From Deinococcus sonorensis KR-87 (GTDB lineage: Bacteria; Deinococcota; Deinococci; Deinococcales; Deinococcaceae), in contig NZ_CP158298.1 of assembly GCF_040256395.1 (NCBI RefSeq), positions 310,001 through 374,000 on the forward strand: 64,000 bases of DNA, in the 5' to 3' direction. The position numbers and the translations under genes were made by a program. The first letter of the stretch is position 1; each line of letters starts with the position of its first letter. The notes beneath the pieces are model-generated. The model ran no database searches. It was not told the origin of the DNA and saw nothing but the letters and a program-made list of their open reading frames with translations. Shown in pieces: positions 1-9,372 of this stretch.

Positions 1-821
1 AGGACGTTCAGCACGAACGTCACCGCCTCCCACGTCGCGAAGGTCGACACCCGCAGCCGCGCCGCGAGGTTCCCGCGCCGCCCGGCCGTCACGCCGAACA
101 CCACCGTCGTCACCACCGGGGACAGGCCCAGGCGCTCAGCGGCGATCCACAGGCCGAAAGTCAGCACGAACTGCACCACCACCGAGGTGGGCGCGTCCTC
201 GATCGCCGCCACCAGCCACCCGGTCGGCCAGGACAGCAGCCACCCCACCGCCACACTGCCCACCACCACCAGGGCGAAGGTCGGCAGGGCGCCCGCGACA
301 CTGAAGCCCCCTGCGGTGACGGCGCCCACCGCCAGCGTGTAGATGAGCAGGGCGGACGCGTCGTTCAGCAGGCTTTCCCCCTCCAGCACCTTGCGAATGC
401 GGTGGGGCGGGTTCACCTGCCGCAGCACCGCCAGCGCCGCGACCGCGTCGGGCGGCGCGAGCAGCGCGCCCAGCGCCACGCCGGCCGCCCACGGCAGGTC
501 CGGCAGCAGCTGCCGGGCGGCGAACGCCACCGCGAGCGTCGTGAGGCCCACCGCCACCAGCACCAGCGACAGCACCGGATGCCAGTTGTCCCGCAGGTCG
601 CGCAGCGACGTGTCGTACGCGGCGTCCAACAGGACCGGCGCGACGAACAGCGCCAGAATCAGGTCCGGCGCGAGGCCAAAGCGCGGCACCCCGGGGAGAA
701 ACGCGATCAGCGCGCCGCCCACGGCCAGCAGGGTGGGGTACGGAATGTTCAGGCGCCGCGCGGCCAGCGACAACAGCGTCGCGCCCAACAGCAGGCCCAG
801 AATCGTTTCAAACACCAGCAT
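1..821 (-). CDS. Na+/H+ antiporter, CPA1 type (3' end outside window)
   Basis: Integral membrane exchanger of protons for sodium at the inner membrane. Only the first 273 residues are in the window. The translation is nearly all hydrophobic helices. Family motifs are LAPPDAVAAL at residues 121-130 (CPA1 proteins usually have APTDPV-like) and EGESLLNDAS at 147-156, which holds the conserved Asn-Asp ion-binding pair. The start ATG is preceded by AAGGAGGGG at good spacing, which settles it. The gene runs off the left edge, so length and any C-terminal regulatory domain cannot be judged. Its direction puts it divergent from nothing nearby; the next gene, paaK, lies upstream on the same strand. 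Confidence 0.85.
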   Translation of the reverse strand, partial: MLVFETILGLLLGATLLSLAARRLNIPYPTLLAVGGALIAFLPGVPRFGLAPDLILALFVAPVLLDAAYDTSLRDLRDNWHPVLSLVLVAVGLTTLAVAFAARQLLPDLPWAAGVALGALLAPPDAVAALAVLRQVNPPHRIRKVLEGESLLNDASALLIYTLAVGAVTAGGFSVAGALPTFALVVVGSVAVGWLLSWPTGWLVAAIEDAPTSVVVQFVLTFGLWIAAERLGLSPVVTTVVFGVTAGRRGNLAARLRVSTFATWEAVTFVLNV

Positions 822-1331
822 GCACGTCTCCCCTCCTTTCGAGGTGAAGTCATCTTGGCATCTGGTCCGTGGACCGCGCGGCGCCGGGGCCCTCCATCGG
901 ACCTGGGGCACGCTGGAGCGCCCCCCTCACGTGACGCCGCTCAGGCAGCGGCCAAGCCGTAGCCTCGGGGGATGCCCCGCGTGCTGACCCTCCTCACTGC
1001 CCTGAGCATCCTGACCCCGGGTGCCGCGGCCGTCCGGTGGAGCGGCGGCGCGCACCACCGGGGCCGACCACCGGCACCCGGTCCGGTGGTCCCGCGTCTC
1101 CCGGTGCCGCTGTGGCGTTCGGCGCGCACCTGAGGGACGTGTGAGCCCGGCCCTGGACCTGCGCGGGGCGATGCCCGGCTTTCAGGGCGCGTTGTCGTCC
1201 CCAGACCTGCTCAGGTGGTGAAGCGCGGTCTACGATCGGCTCGCCGCCAGGACCGCCTCCCCTGCTTTCGGACGGCGTGGCTGGCCGGGCCCCTGGAGGC
1301 CCGCGTTCCAGGACCGGCGCCCAGGGTGTGT
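822..1331. other. Gene-free stretch between antiporter and PaaK genes
   Basis: Several overlapping open frames exist here but all are arginine/proline/glycine-rich products of high GC with no recognisable domain or ribosome binding site. I see no gene, repeat or RNA. Confidence 0.5.
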
Positions 1332-2612
1332 TCAGCGGGGGGCGCGCAGGTCCAGCACGCGCTGGAGTTTGCCGCCCTCGCTGCGCGGCAGGCTGCCAAT
1401 TTCGCACAGCTCACAGCCGATCGTGACGCCGACCTGCGCCTTGACCAGCCGGACGACTTCCTGGCGCAGCGCGGCGTCCACGCGGGCGCATTCTACCCGC
1501 AGCAGCAACTCGTCCATCGCGCCGCTGCGTGACAGCACCAGCTGGTAGTGCGGGCTCAGGTCCTGCAGGTGCGCGAGCACCGCCTCGATCTGGGTGGGGT
1601 ACACGTTCACGCCGCGCAGGATGATCATGTCGTCGCTGCGGCCGCGAATGCCGTCCATCCGGCGCACGGTGCGGCCGGTCTTGTTCTCGCCGGGCAGCAG
1701 GCGGGTGATGTCGCCGGTCCAGTAGCGCAGCAACGGCATGGCGGTGCGGGACATGGACGTGAGCACCAGCACCCCGTATTCGCCGTCCGGCAGCGGCTCT
1801 TCTGTCTGGGGGTCCACGATCTCCGGGTAGAAGTGGTCCTCCCACAGGTAACTGCCCTGCTGCTCGCCCGCGTCCTCGTTGCTGACCCCCGGGCCGATGA
1901 TCTCGGACAGGCCGTAGATGTTGGTGGCGCGCACGCCCAATCGGGCCTGCACTTCCTGACGCACCGCCTCGGACCACGGTTCCGCCCCCAGGATGGCGTA
2001 CTGCAGGCTGATGGTGCCTGGGGTGTGGCCGCGCCGCTGCAGCGCGTCGGCCAGCACCAGCGCGTAGCTGGGCGTGCAGGCGATCACCTCCGGCGCGAGG
2101 TCCTCGATCAGCTGCACCTGCCGTTCGGTGTTGCCGCCGGAGGCGGGGACCACACCCACGCCCAGCCGTTCGGCGCCCGCATGAATGCCGAGCCCTCCGG
2201 TGAACAGGCCGTACCCGTAGGCGTTGTGGAACAGCATGCCCGGCCGCGCGCCCCCGGCGTGGAGGCTGCGCGCGACCACCTCGGCGAACACCTCGAGGTC
2301 GTGCTCGTCGTAGCCCACGACCGTGGCCTTGCCGCTGGTGCCGCTGGACGCGTGGACCCGCCGCAATTCGGTGCGGCCGACCGCCGCCAGGCCGAACGGG
2401 GCGTGGTCGCGCAGGTCGCGTTTGCGGGTGAAGGGAAAGCGGCGCAGGTCGTCCAGCGTCTTCAGGTCCGCGGGGGTCAGGCCGGCCGCCGCAAACTTGC
2501 CCTGGTAGGCAGGCACGTGCTCGTGCAGGCGCTCAACGGTGGCCTGCAGCCGCTCCAGCTGCAGGGCGCGCAGGACAGGCAGCGGCATGGCTTCTGCAGC
2601 GGGATTGAACAT
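1332..2612 (-). CDS. paaK: Phenylacetate-CoA ligase
   Basis: ATP-dependent ligase that converts phenylacetate to phenylacetyl-CoA through an acyl-adenylate, the first step of aerobic phenylacetate breakdown. At 426 residues it matches the family (about 430). The AMP-binding P-loop reads SSGTSGK at residues 89-95, the adenylate motif YGLSE is at 233-237, then YWTGDIT, and the C-terminal domain has GRSDDMIILRGVNVYP. The ATG has CAGGAGG five bases upstream. No other paa genes are next to it, so here it may feed other aryl acids or act as a stand-alone ligase. Confidence 0.93.
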   Translation of the reverse strand: MFNPAAEAMPLPVLRALQLERLQATVERLHEHVPAYQGKFAAAGLTPADLKTLDDLRRFPFTRKRDLRDHAPFGLAAVGRTELRRVHASSGTSGKATVVGYDEHDLEVFAEVVARSLHAGGARPGMLFHNAYGYGLFTGGLGIHAGAERLGVGVVPASGGNTERQVQLIEDLAPEVIACTPSYALVLADALQRRGHTPGTISLQYAILGAEPWSEAVRQEVQARLGVRATNIYGLSEIIGPGVSNEDAGEQQGSYLWEDHFYPEIVDPQTEEPLPDGEYGVLVLTSMSRTAMPLLRYWTGDITRLLPGENKTGRTVRRMDGIRGRSDDMIILRGVNVYPTQIEAVLAHLQDLSPHYQLVLSRSGAMDELLLRVECARVDAALRQEVVRLVKAQVGVTIGCELCEIGSLPRSEGGKLQRVLDLRAPR

Positions 2613-2933
2613 CGGGGCCTCCTGAGGGATGCCGGCTGGGCGTGAGGGTGAGGGCGCGGCGACCGGGGCGGGTACACGCCAGGGCAGCAGCGTTCCCCGG
2701 AAACAAAAGGGGCGGGCGGGGAGGTGCCCGCGTCCATGCTACGGCGTGACGCGGGCCAGAGGTGCGTGAGCGGCGCGTGCCTCGGGCCCCGCGGCTGCCC
2801 AGGACGCGGCACGGTCCACCGGACGTGGACGCCCGTCGTCTCCACTTCGGCCCTCCCGCTCAGGAGACGAAGATGACCCTTCCTGGCGGAGTGCCTGCCC
2901 TGCTGGAGTTCGGCGAAGTCCTCAGGCGCCACT
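2613..2933. other. Intergenic region with no supported gene
   Basis: A plus-strand ATG near 2872 follows an AGGAGACGAAG ribosome-binding-like sequence and reads MTLPGGVPALLEFGEVLRRH before running into the 3' end of the PAP2 gene on the other strand. It could be the stub of a lost gene, but nothing else supports it. Confidence 0.4.
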
Positions 2934-3491
2934 TCACGTGGGCGTGCCCTTCTTCGGTGGGCGGCCTGGCAGCACTGGACGCTCCCAGGCGGGCGAGAAC
3001 AGCACCAGCGCGGCCAGCGCCAGGCCCAGTCCGGCGAACGCGAGGCTGCCCAGCACGTCCAGCGTGTGGTGCGCGCCAATCGCCAGGCGGCCCAGCATCA
3101 CCAGCAGCACGCCGACGATGAACAGGGCCAGCCAGCGCCGGTCCAGCCACCACACCCAGCCGGCCAGCAGCGCCGCGATCAGGGTGTGGTCACTGGGGAA
3201 GCCGTTGTCGGACGAAGCGTGGGTCAGCGGCGCGTAATGCTCGACCATAAACGGCCTTGGATCGTGCACCAGGTGCTTCAGGACCAGCGTCAGCAGCCCG
3301 GCGATGCCGAGGGAAGCCACCATCCGCGCCACCTGAAGCCAGGTCACGCGCCGGACCCGGGTCAGCCCCAGCACGACGAACACCGCGATCAAGACGAACA
3401 GGAGGGACGCGGCACAGAACACGGCCAGCGCGGAGAGCAGCGGGCTGTGCACCGCGACCGAATGCAGGGCGTGTTGAAGGGGATCGGACAT
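2934..3491 (-). CDS. PAP2-family membrane phosphatase
   Basis: Type 2 phosphatidic acid phosphatase superfamily member of 185 residues with five or six hydrophobic segments. All three catalytic motifs of the family are seen in order: KHLVHDPRP, then PSDHT, then GRLAIGAHHTLDVLG with the catalytic His and Asp. Such enzymes dephosphorylate lipid pyrophosphates (for example undecaprenyl pyrophosphate) or phosphatidic acid at the outer face of the membrane; the substrate here is not determined. There is no Shine-Dalgarno sequence. Instead TACCGT lies six bases before the ATG, as in leaderless genes. Confidence 0.88.
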   Translation of the reverse strand: MSDPLQHALHSVAVHSPLLSALAVFCAASLLFVLIAVFVVLGLTRVRRVTWLQVARMVASLGIAGLLTLVLKHLVHDPRPFMVEHYAPLTHASSDNGFPSDHTLIAALLAGWVWWLDRRWLALFIVGVLLVMLGRLAIGAHHTLDVLGSLAFAGLGLALAALVLFSPAWERPVLPGRPPKKGTPT

Positions 3492-3838
3492 GGGACGACG
3501 GTACAGGGAAACACGTCGCGCCCGCGTATAGCGGCACCGACCGGGGATCGTCCGGCGTGCGTTCCCACCTGACCCCTGGGCCAGCCACGCCCAGCCGCAC
3601 CGGCGGTTCGGCGATCAGGGAGGCGCACGTGGCGAGGCAGGCTCCTGCAAACCGAGGGGGAGTCCGAAGCCTCCGCACTGGCGGGAAAGAACGGTTGAAC
3701 GGAGCGCCCTGCACGGCTCTTAGGCTCCGCTGTTGACTCCATCAACCGCGGCATCTTTTCGGAAAGAACAGAGGTCGCCCCGCTGGAAACGACCGCCCAG
3801 ACGCTGACGTCCACTCCAGGCGCTGAATCGGTTCGCCG
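3492..3838. other. Intergenic region holding a degenerate parS-like site
   Basis: No gene is supported. The stretch contains the sequence at 3751-3770 that matches 16 of 20 positions of the palindrome found beside parAB, and a small inverted repeat GTTGA-CTCCA-TCAAC just before it. Confidence 0.45.
3751..3770. promoter_or_regulatory. Degenerate copy of the parS-like palindrome
   Basis: Reads GCATCTTTTC then GGAAAGAACA. The right half is identical to the parAB-flanking palindrome and the left half differs at four of ten positions. It lies about 16 kb from the better copies. It could be a weak ParB site or chance similarity. Confidence 0.35.
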
Positions 3839-4777
3839 TCAGGCCGGGCCAGGGAGACTCGCGCACGCCTCGGCAATGGCCGTGACATGCCGCAGATCCG
3901 TGCCGCAGCACCCACCGAGGACCGTGATGTGTGGATGCCGCTCGAGCAGCTGACGGTAGAGGTGCCCGAGTTCCGCCGGGTCCCCGTCGTCGAGTTCCGT
4001 CATGACGTCCAGTTCCGCGTGGCTGCACCGCGAGGCGTTGGCGCGCACGCCACGAATCCGGCGCGCCCAGGGGGCAGCGTCGTCCAGCACGGCAGCAAAG
4101 TGGTCCGGATGGGCGCAGTTGATCATGAAGTAGCTGGGGTACCCTCCGGTCGCGGCATCGACGGCCTGCACGGCGTCCATCAGCGTTTCGCCGCTCGGGA
4201 GGCGCCCGTCGGTCTCCACCGTGAACGACACCGCCACCGGCAGCTGCACCGCGGCCGCCGCCACCGCGATCCCGGCCGCCTCGTTGACGGTGGTCATGGT
4301 CAGCGCCGAGAGCATGTCGACCCCCGCCGACGCGAGCACGCGCACCTGATGCCCATGGTAGTCGGCGGCCTCCTGAACGCTCATCCGCTGGCCGGGCACA
4401 TAGCCGTCGCCGCGGGGACCGACGCACCCGCTGATCACCGTCAGGCCGCTCATGAACTCCGCCCGCAGGCGGGACAGCAACTCGACGGCCGCGACGTTGA
4501 GGCGGTCCAGTTCCGGTAGCGTGAGGCCCAGGGGCGCGGCCCAGTCCGGGCTGGCGCGCCACGTGGCGCTCTCGAGGATGAATCCCGTGCCGAGGCGGTG
4601 GGCGAGCTCCAGATACGGGCGGTAGTACGCTTCGAGCGCGGCGCGGCCCTCCGCATGGCCGAGCAGCACCACCGAGGCGAACGAGGGAAGCTCGATCCCT
4701 CGATTGAAGAGCAGGTCAGTCTCCAGCCCTCCATCGGTCAAGACGCGGCGCGTGAGCTGAGGCAGCAGTCCGGTCAT
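3839..4777 (-). CDS. Homocysteine S-methyltransferase family protein
   Basis: Zinc-dependent methyltransferase that moves a methyl group (from S-methylmethionine or a related donor) to homocysteine, giving methionine. The N-terminal signature LTDGGLETDLLFNRGIELP and the zinc-ligand cysteines in MINCAHP and VLGGCCGTD are all present. The start MTGLLPQL is chosen because GGTGGAGGACGAT precedes it; a longer frame starting 33 bases upstream lacks a ribosome binding site. The product is 312 residues, normal for the family. It stands alone with no methionine-pathway neighbours. Confidence 0.87.
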   Translation of the reverse strand: MTGLLPQLTRRVLTDGGLETDLLFNRGIELPSFASVVLLGHAEGRAALEAYYRPYLELAHRLGTGFILESATWRASPDWAAPLGLTLPELDRLNVAAVELLSRLRAEFMSGLTVISGCVGPRGDGYVPGQRMSVQEAADYHGHQVRVLASAGVDMLSALTMTTVNEAAGIAVAAAAVQLPVAVSFTVETDGRLPSGETLMDAVQAVDAATGGYPSYFMINCAHPDHFAAVLDDAAPWARRIRGVRANASRCSHAELDVMTELDDGDPAELGHLYRQLLERHPHITVLGGCCGTDLRHVTAIAEACASLPGPA

Positions 4778-5172
4778 ATCGTCCTCCACCCATGAACAGG
4801 GACGGGGCAACGTCGTGCAGCGAGGAGATCAGCGTAACACGGCGGCTTGGCGGGCGCGTGCAGGGTTCCCCACCACCCGGGGTGCTGGAGCCGTGAAGCA
4901 AGGGGCGGGCGGCCAGGCCCATCATCCGGGCTCCGAACCGCACGTCGGCACCGTCACCGGCCACCGCCCTGGACTGGCCCACTGCCCGGGCGACAGGACC
5001 CGCATGCAGGCGGTGGGAATCCACCACGCGGCCAGCGGTCAGGGGTGGGCCAGGCGTTAGGTTGAGGAACTTCGCCTCTTTGCAGGTGGTGTGCCCCGCC
5101 ACGCGCTGCTCGCCCTGCCGGGTCCGTTAAGCGGACGCGAGGTGTGCCGTTGGCCGATGCGGCCGCACCTGC
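4778..5172. other. Gene-free stretch upstream of the methyltransferase
   Basis: No frame here has a ribosome binding site or recognisable domain. It should hold the methyltransferase promoter; I cannot identify it with confidence. Confidence 0.4.
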
Positions 5173-5596
5173 TCACTGCGGCCCGCGCAGGATGCGGGCG
5201 TACGCTTCAGGGTCGGTGGCGCCTTCGGTGGAGATGACCAGGACGGTGCTGTCCGGGCCGAGGCCGAGCCGGGTCCGGATGGTCGCGGTGTCCTCCCCGC
5301 GCAGCAGGGCCAGCAGCCCGCCTGCCCCCGCCGCGCCGCTCTCGCCGGACACCACCCCATCCAGGGCCAGCAGCCGCATGGCGTCCTCGGCCTGCTGGTC
5401 GGAAATGGCGATGGACGCGCTCAGGCCACCCTGCAGGGACGGCCAGGCGAGCGGCGAGGTGGGGGGCGCGCACCAGGGGCGTTGGGTGGTAGTCCGGCAG
5501 CCGCTGGTGGAAGGCCAGCACGGCGGGATCGGGGCGGGCACTCATGGTCATGGGCGGCGTGGGCTTGAGGTAACGGCGTGTGGGGTCTGCGGTCAT
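5173..5596 (-). pseudogene. dpaL: Diaminopropionate ammonia-lyase remnant with large internal deletion
   Basis: The first 51 codons (MTADPTRRYLK to PHLAARL) read as the N-terminus of a PLP-dependent diaminopropionate ammonia-lyase. About position 5450 the frame shifts and the rest, from PLAWPSLQGGLSAS through VVSGESGAAGAGG to STEGATDPEAYARIL, reads as the family's last 90 residues. Functional enzymes are about 400 residues, so roughly 250, including the catalytic lysine, are missing. The stop is 12 bases from the start of the reading frame of the M20 gene's end, so it was the second gene of an operon with that peptidase. Confidence 0.8.
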
Positions 5597-5608
5597 GCGA
5601 GTCTCCGG

Positions 5609-6742
5609 TCAGGCGCAGAACGCCTGGATGGTGGCGGTGAGCGTCCGGCGGCACTGCTCGACCGAGGCGAGGTCGACCCATTCCTCGGTCGCGTGGGCTC
5701 CCGCGCCGCACGGGCCGAAGACGACGGTGGGAATGCCGGCCGCCGCCAGGAACGCCGAGTCCATCCAGAAGGTCTGGCCGATCACCGTGGGCGCGGTGCC
5801 GAGCACCCGGGTCGCCGCCGCCTGCAGCAGCTGGACGATCGGCGCGTCCAGCGTGACGCTGAACGGGTCGCGGGCGAGCGTGAGATGATGCTCGGCCCGG
5901 AAGGTCGGGTCGGCCCTCAGGGCGCTCAACAGCGCCTCCAGCTCCTGGGTGACGGCTTCAGGCGTCTCGCCCGGCAAAGTGCGGCGTTCGACCTGCAGGG
6001 TGCAGCGTTCGGGGTAGCTGGACAGTTCCTGCCCGCCGCGGATCAGCGAGGCGTGCACGCTGGCGTGGCCGAGCAGCGGGTGGGCCGGTCGGCGCGCCAG
6101 GTCCCGCTGCAGGCGTTCGAGCTGCCCGAGGACGCGGCCCATGTGGGCGATGGCGTCCACCCCGAGGTCGGGGCGGGAGCCGTGGGCCGCGCGGCCGTGG
6201 GTGGTGATCTGGTGCCAGGTGAAGCCCTTGTGCGCGACCGAGACGCCCAGTTCGGTCGGCTCGGTGACGATGGCCGCGTCGGCGCGCACGCGCTTCAGCA
6301 CCGCCTGCATGCCGAGGCTGGCGTGTTCCTCGTCGGCGACCGCCGTGAGGATGACGTCGCCGCGCACGCCCGCGTTCCGGGCGTCGAGCAGCGCCATCAG
6401 GGCGGCCGCGAGGCCGCCTTTCATGTCGTAGGTGCCGCGGCCGTACATCCGGCCGTCCTGGATGACCGGCTCGAACGGGCGCGTCATCCCTTCGGTGCCG
6501 ACGGTGTCGAGGTGGGCGTTTAGCATCAGGGTCCGGCCGCCTCCGGTGCCCTTGACCGTGGCGATCACGCTGAGGCGGCCGGGCGCGGCTTCGTCGAGGT
6601 CCGCGGGGATGCCGTGGCGGGTGAGCCAGTCGGCCACGAAGCGGGCGATGGGGGCCTCGCCCGCGCCGCCGGGCACCAGGGCGGGGTTGGTGGAGTCGAG
6701 GCGAACGAGGGCCGCCAGCAGGTCAGTCAACCGCTCAGGCAT
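5609..6742 (-). CDS. M20 family metallopeptidase (ArgE/DapE type)
   Basis: Zinc-dependent deacylase or amidohydrolase of 377 residues, cytoplasmic. Metal and catalytic motifs are visible: LMLNAHLDTVG (His and Asp), YGRGTYDMKGG (bridging Asp), VADEEHASLG (catalytic Glu pair) and GPCGAGAHATEEW (late His). It is close to acetylornithine deacetylase and succinyl-diaminopimelate desuccinylase, but its substrate is not shown. The pairing with dpaL and a GntR regulator suggests use of an amino acid derivative. TAGTAT six bases before the ATG and no Shine-Dalgarno sequence indicate a leaderless transcript. Confidence 0.88.
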   Translation of the reverse strand: MPERLTDLLAALVRLDSTNPALVPGGAGEAPIARFVADWLTRHGIPADLDEAAPGRLSVIATVKGTGGGRTLMLNAHLDTVGTEGMTRPFEPVIQDGRMYGRGTYDMKGGLAAALMALLDARNAGVRGDVILTAVADEEHASLGMQAVLKRVRADAAIVTEPTELGVSVAHKGFTWHQITTHGRAAHGSRPDLGVDAIAHMGRVLGQLERLQRDLARRPAHPLLGHASVHASLIRGGQELSSYPERCTLQVERRTLPGETPEAVTQELEALLSALRADPTFRAEHHLTLARDPFSVTLDAPIVQLLQAAATRVLGTAPTVIGQTFWMDSAFLAAAGIPTVVFGPCGAGAHATEEWVDLASVEQCRRTLTATIQAFCA

Positions 6743-6791
6743 GGTGATATACTACATGGCACCGCCCGAGCCGGTACCATGGACCGCGAGC
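6743..6791. promoter_or_regulatory. Divergent promoter region for the M20 peptidase and GntR genes
   Basis: The short spacer contains overlapping -10 elements on both strands: TATACT at 6748-6753 on the plus strand and TAGTAT at 6749-6754 on the minus strand. A GntR regulator bound here would block both directions at once. Confidence 0.5.
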
Positions 6792-7460
6792 ATGCCGATT
6801 CCCCCCACCGCACCAAAACGCGTCCGTACGCTCGCCCGCGAGGACGTGTACAGCCAGCTGAGCGGCTGGATCATCGACGGCACCCTCGCGCCGGAGGAAC
6901 CGCTGCGGGATCAGGACATCGCCCTTCAGTTGGGCGTGAGCCGCACCCCGGTCCGCGAAGCGTTGCGGCGCCTGGAGGACGAGGGCCTGGTCGAGACGGC
7001 CCTGAACCGCTGGACCCGCGTCGCGCCGCTGCGGGCCGAGCAGGCCGCCGAGCTGTACCCGGTGGTGGACACGCTGGAGGCCCTCGCCCTCCGCCTCGCT
7101 TCGCCCAGCCTCACCGCCCGGGACCTGGCACGTCTGCAGCAGCACCAGCAGGACCTGGGCCTGGCCCTGCACCAGCGCGACCCCCAGGCGGCCGTCGAGG
7201 CGGACACCGCCTTCCATGCCGTCTGGACCGACCAGTGCGGCAACCAGGAGCTGCAACACACGCTGCGCGGGCTCAAGCGCAAACTTCGCCGCATCGAGCT
7301 CGGGTATTTCAACGCCGCCGCCTCCGGCGCCGCGTCGCTGGACGAACACGCTGCCGTCATCCACGCGCTGCTCGCGGGCGCCACGGACGATGCGGTGCAG
7401 GCCCTTCACGCCAACTGGCAGGGCAGCCTGGAGCGCCTGATGCCCCACCCGACGAAGTAA
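6792..7460 (+). CDS. GntR family transcriptional regulator (FadR/FCD subfamily)
   Basis: 222 residues. The N-terminal winged helix shows REDVYSQLSGWIIDGTLAP, then the recognition segment LGVSRTPVREALRRLEDEGL that is diagnostic of GntR proteins. The C-terminal all-helical FCD domain has the metal-ligand pattern DTAFHAVW and DEHAAVIHALL. It faces the M20/dpaL operon across 49 bases and most likely represses it in response to a small acid. ATG at 6792 is preferred because the in-frame ATG at 6756 lies only two bases after the putative -10 box. Confidence 0.9.
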   Translation: MPIPPTAPKRVRTLAREDVYSQLSGWIIDGTLAPEEPLRDQDIALQLGVSRTPVREALRRLEDEGLVETALNRWTRVAPLRAEQAAELYPVVDTLEALALRLASPSLTARDLARLQQHQQDLGLALHQRDPQAAVEADTAFHAVWTDQCGNQELQHTLRGLKRKLRRIELGYFNAAASGAASLDEHAAVIHALLAGATDDAVQALHANWQGSLERLMPHPTK

Positions 7461-8006
7461 ACCGGAGGCCAGCTGGACCTCGGCTAGGCAGAGATGAGCA
7501 GAGTGCCGCCTGGCCAGTCGTTCCGCTCAGTCGCTGCTGGTGTTGGTCTCGCCGCGAAGGCCATGGTGACCCGCGAGGTGCTGCCCGAGCGATCGGGCGG
7601 ACAACCTCCGCTCTGCCACGGCCAGGAGACCGCCTGCCAGCGTTCACCGCCCATCACCACCGAACTGAACAGACGTGGAGGTCCAGCCGGGCGTCTGCCG
7701 CGCTGACCAGTCGGCCGGGCAGGCGCAGTGACGCAGACGGGCCGCGGCGAAAGGGAGCGACCGTGTGCACGGGGGACGAACGTGGCAGCCCGATCAGGGC
7801 AGGGCCGCTTCCTGACGTGTCCGGCGCGCCGCGGCATGTCGTTGGAGGCGGCATGCCCCTGAGTGGTTTGTGCAGCGATCGAGCCTCGTGCCCAGCCCGA
7901 TGCTGCACAACCGGGCGTCTTGAAGCGCCGGCGACCTCTGCCCTAGAACAGCGTCCGGTGGTGGCGTCTCCGCTCAATCTCCGGATCGGTCCGTCTCCTC
8001 GGCCGG
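7461..8006. other. Gene-free stretch
   Basis: Lies between the 3' ends of two convergent genes. The open frames are low-complexity and overlap each other; no start, domain or RNA is supported. Confidence 0.45.
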
Positions 8007-8654
8007 TCAGCGCTGGGGCGCCTGGCCAGTCAGGACGCCCTGGGTGCTGAGCCAGGAGGCCCACCGGGCGATGCCCTCCCCGCGCGCGTTCGCCACCGGA
8101 TGGGCGTGAACGCCGTTCGCGCCGGTCAGACCCAGGCTGTAGAGGGTGCCGAGCACGTCCGGCCGGTGGAGGATCGCCACGCCCCCCGCCGCCCAGTGAT
8201 CAACGGTGGCGCGCAGGCAGGCGGCCACCAGCCGCTCCGCCAGCCGGTCGTCGAGCAGCATCCGCCAGAGGGCGTCCGGTGTGGCGGGCACGTCGACATA
8301 CCCGAGGCGCCCCAGGTGCCGCAGGGTCTCGGGCTTCATCTGCGCGCGCCCCAGACTGAACGAATCCACCGGCCGGCCACAGCACCCCCCGAGCAGCCGC
8401 CACCACCCGGCCGCCACGGGCCCGGGCAGGCGGAGCCCGAAGCGGACCGCCACGTCCTGCATCGCGTCCCAGCGGTCAAGGCGGGCATGCTCATCAATCA
8501 GCACCCCGGCGATCAGTTCGGCGGGCACTTCGAACGCCTCCGCGGCGGCGTGAAGGCGCGCCCGGGTCTGGGGGTCCAGCCGGACCAGACGTGGGTGGAC
8601 GCTCACTCGGGCGGGGGTAGGCGGACGGAGCACGGGCGGGGCAGACAGGGTCAT
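8007..8654 (-). CDS. Lysozyme/transglycosylase-like protein of unknown role
   Basis: 215 residues, not firmly recognised. Segments resemble the soluble lytic transglycosylase fold in order: PAELIAGVLIDEHARLD with a Glu where the catalytic residue would be, then SFSLGRAQMKPETLRHL, which matches the SxGxxQ motif, then a helix VAACLRATVDHW followed by GTLYSLG. No signal peptide or lipobox is visible, which is odd for an enzyme acting on the cell wall. GAGG lies eight bases before the ATG. The gene stands alone. The fold assignment is an inference from motif spacing. Confidence 0.6.
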   Translation of the reverse strand: MTLSAPPVLRPPTPARVSVHPRLVRLDPQTRARLHAAAEAFEVPAELIAGVLIDEHARLDRWDAMQDVAVRFGLRLPGPVAAGWWRLLGGCCGRPVDSFSLGRAQMKPETLRHLGRLGYVDVPATPDALWRMLLDDRLAERLVAACLRATVDHWAAGGVAILHRPDVLGTLYSLGLTGANGVHAHPVANARGEGIARWASWLSTQGVLTGQAPQR

Positions 8655-9372
8655 GATGGAGCCTCACAGGATGGCGGCGCAGCTGAGTTCAGAGGCCGCT
8701 GCTTGGCCACCGGCGCTTCTGAACTGCCCCGACCGTACCGTCCGGTGATGGAGACGCGGTGCAGATCCGGCAAGACTTGATGCAGACCCGCCGGGCCACG
8801 CGCAGCAAGGAGGCCTCATGCGGGCAAACGGTGCCGAGGCAGGCGATCATCTCCGCAGCGCCGATCCCGGGGCAGACCTCGTGGCCGGGCCGTCTCCCCA
8901 CCAGGGGCGAAGGCCGCCGTGCTGGCTTTAGGCGCACCTGCAGGCGGGAGCAGGAGCTCTGCACGGCGTGGCATGGTGAATCGGTGCTCCGCCGTGCAAA
9001 GACCGCTCGCTCGGGCCCGCCCCGTCCGGGCCCTCGCCTCCCCCGATCGGACGCAGACTGTGGGGACGCGGGCAGGCGGTTCGCAGGGGCGGGCCTTGGA
9101 CGTCCGGGAGGAGGCGGTGGTCCACAGCACCGCCGCGCTCAGGGACACCGCACGGCCTTGCTCACGGACACCGCGTTGCCTTCAGGCGGGGCGCGGCAGC
9201 GCAGACCTCACGGGCCGCGTAGGATGGAGCGTCCACTCAGACGCTCCGGCGTGCGTCCGCCGGGACGTGGTGCTGTACTGGGGGCCGCAGGGCGTGGCAG
9301 GACTCCAGGTGGCCGTCCCGTAACACCATAAATTTTCCTAAAAAGTTTTTCATAACTGCTACCTTTCCGAGG
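8655..9372. other. Gene-free stretch upstream of a lipoprotein gene
   Basis: No supported gene. The last 50 bases (about 9321-9365) are AT-rich against the surrounding GC and form the promoter of the lipoprotein, with TACCTT at 9360-9365 seven bases before its ATG. Confidence 0.5.

Noticed and set aside
136..492. Open frame inside the antiporter gene
   Set aside because: Low-complexity shadow of the minus-strand antiporter, whose real frame has clear CPA1 motifs and a ribosome binding site.
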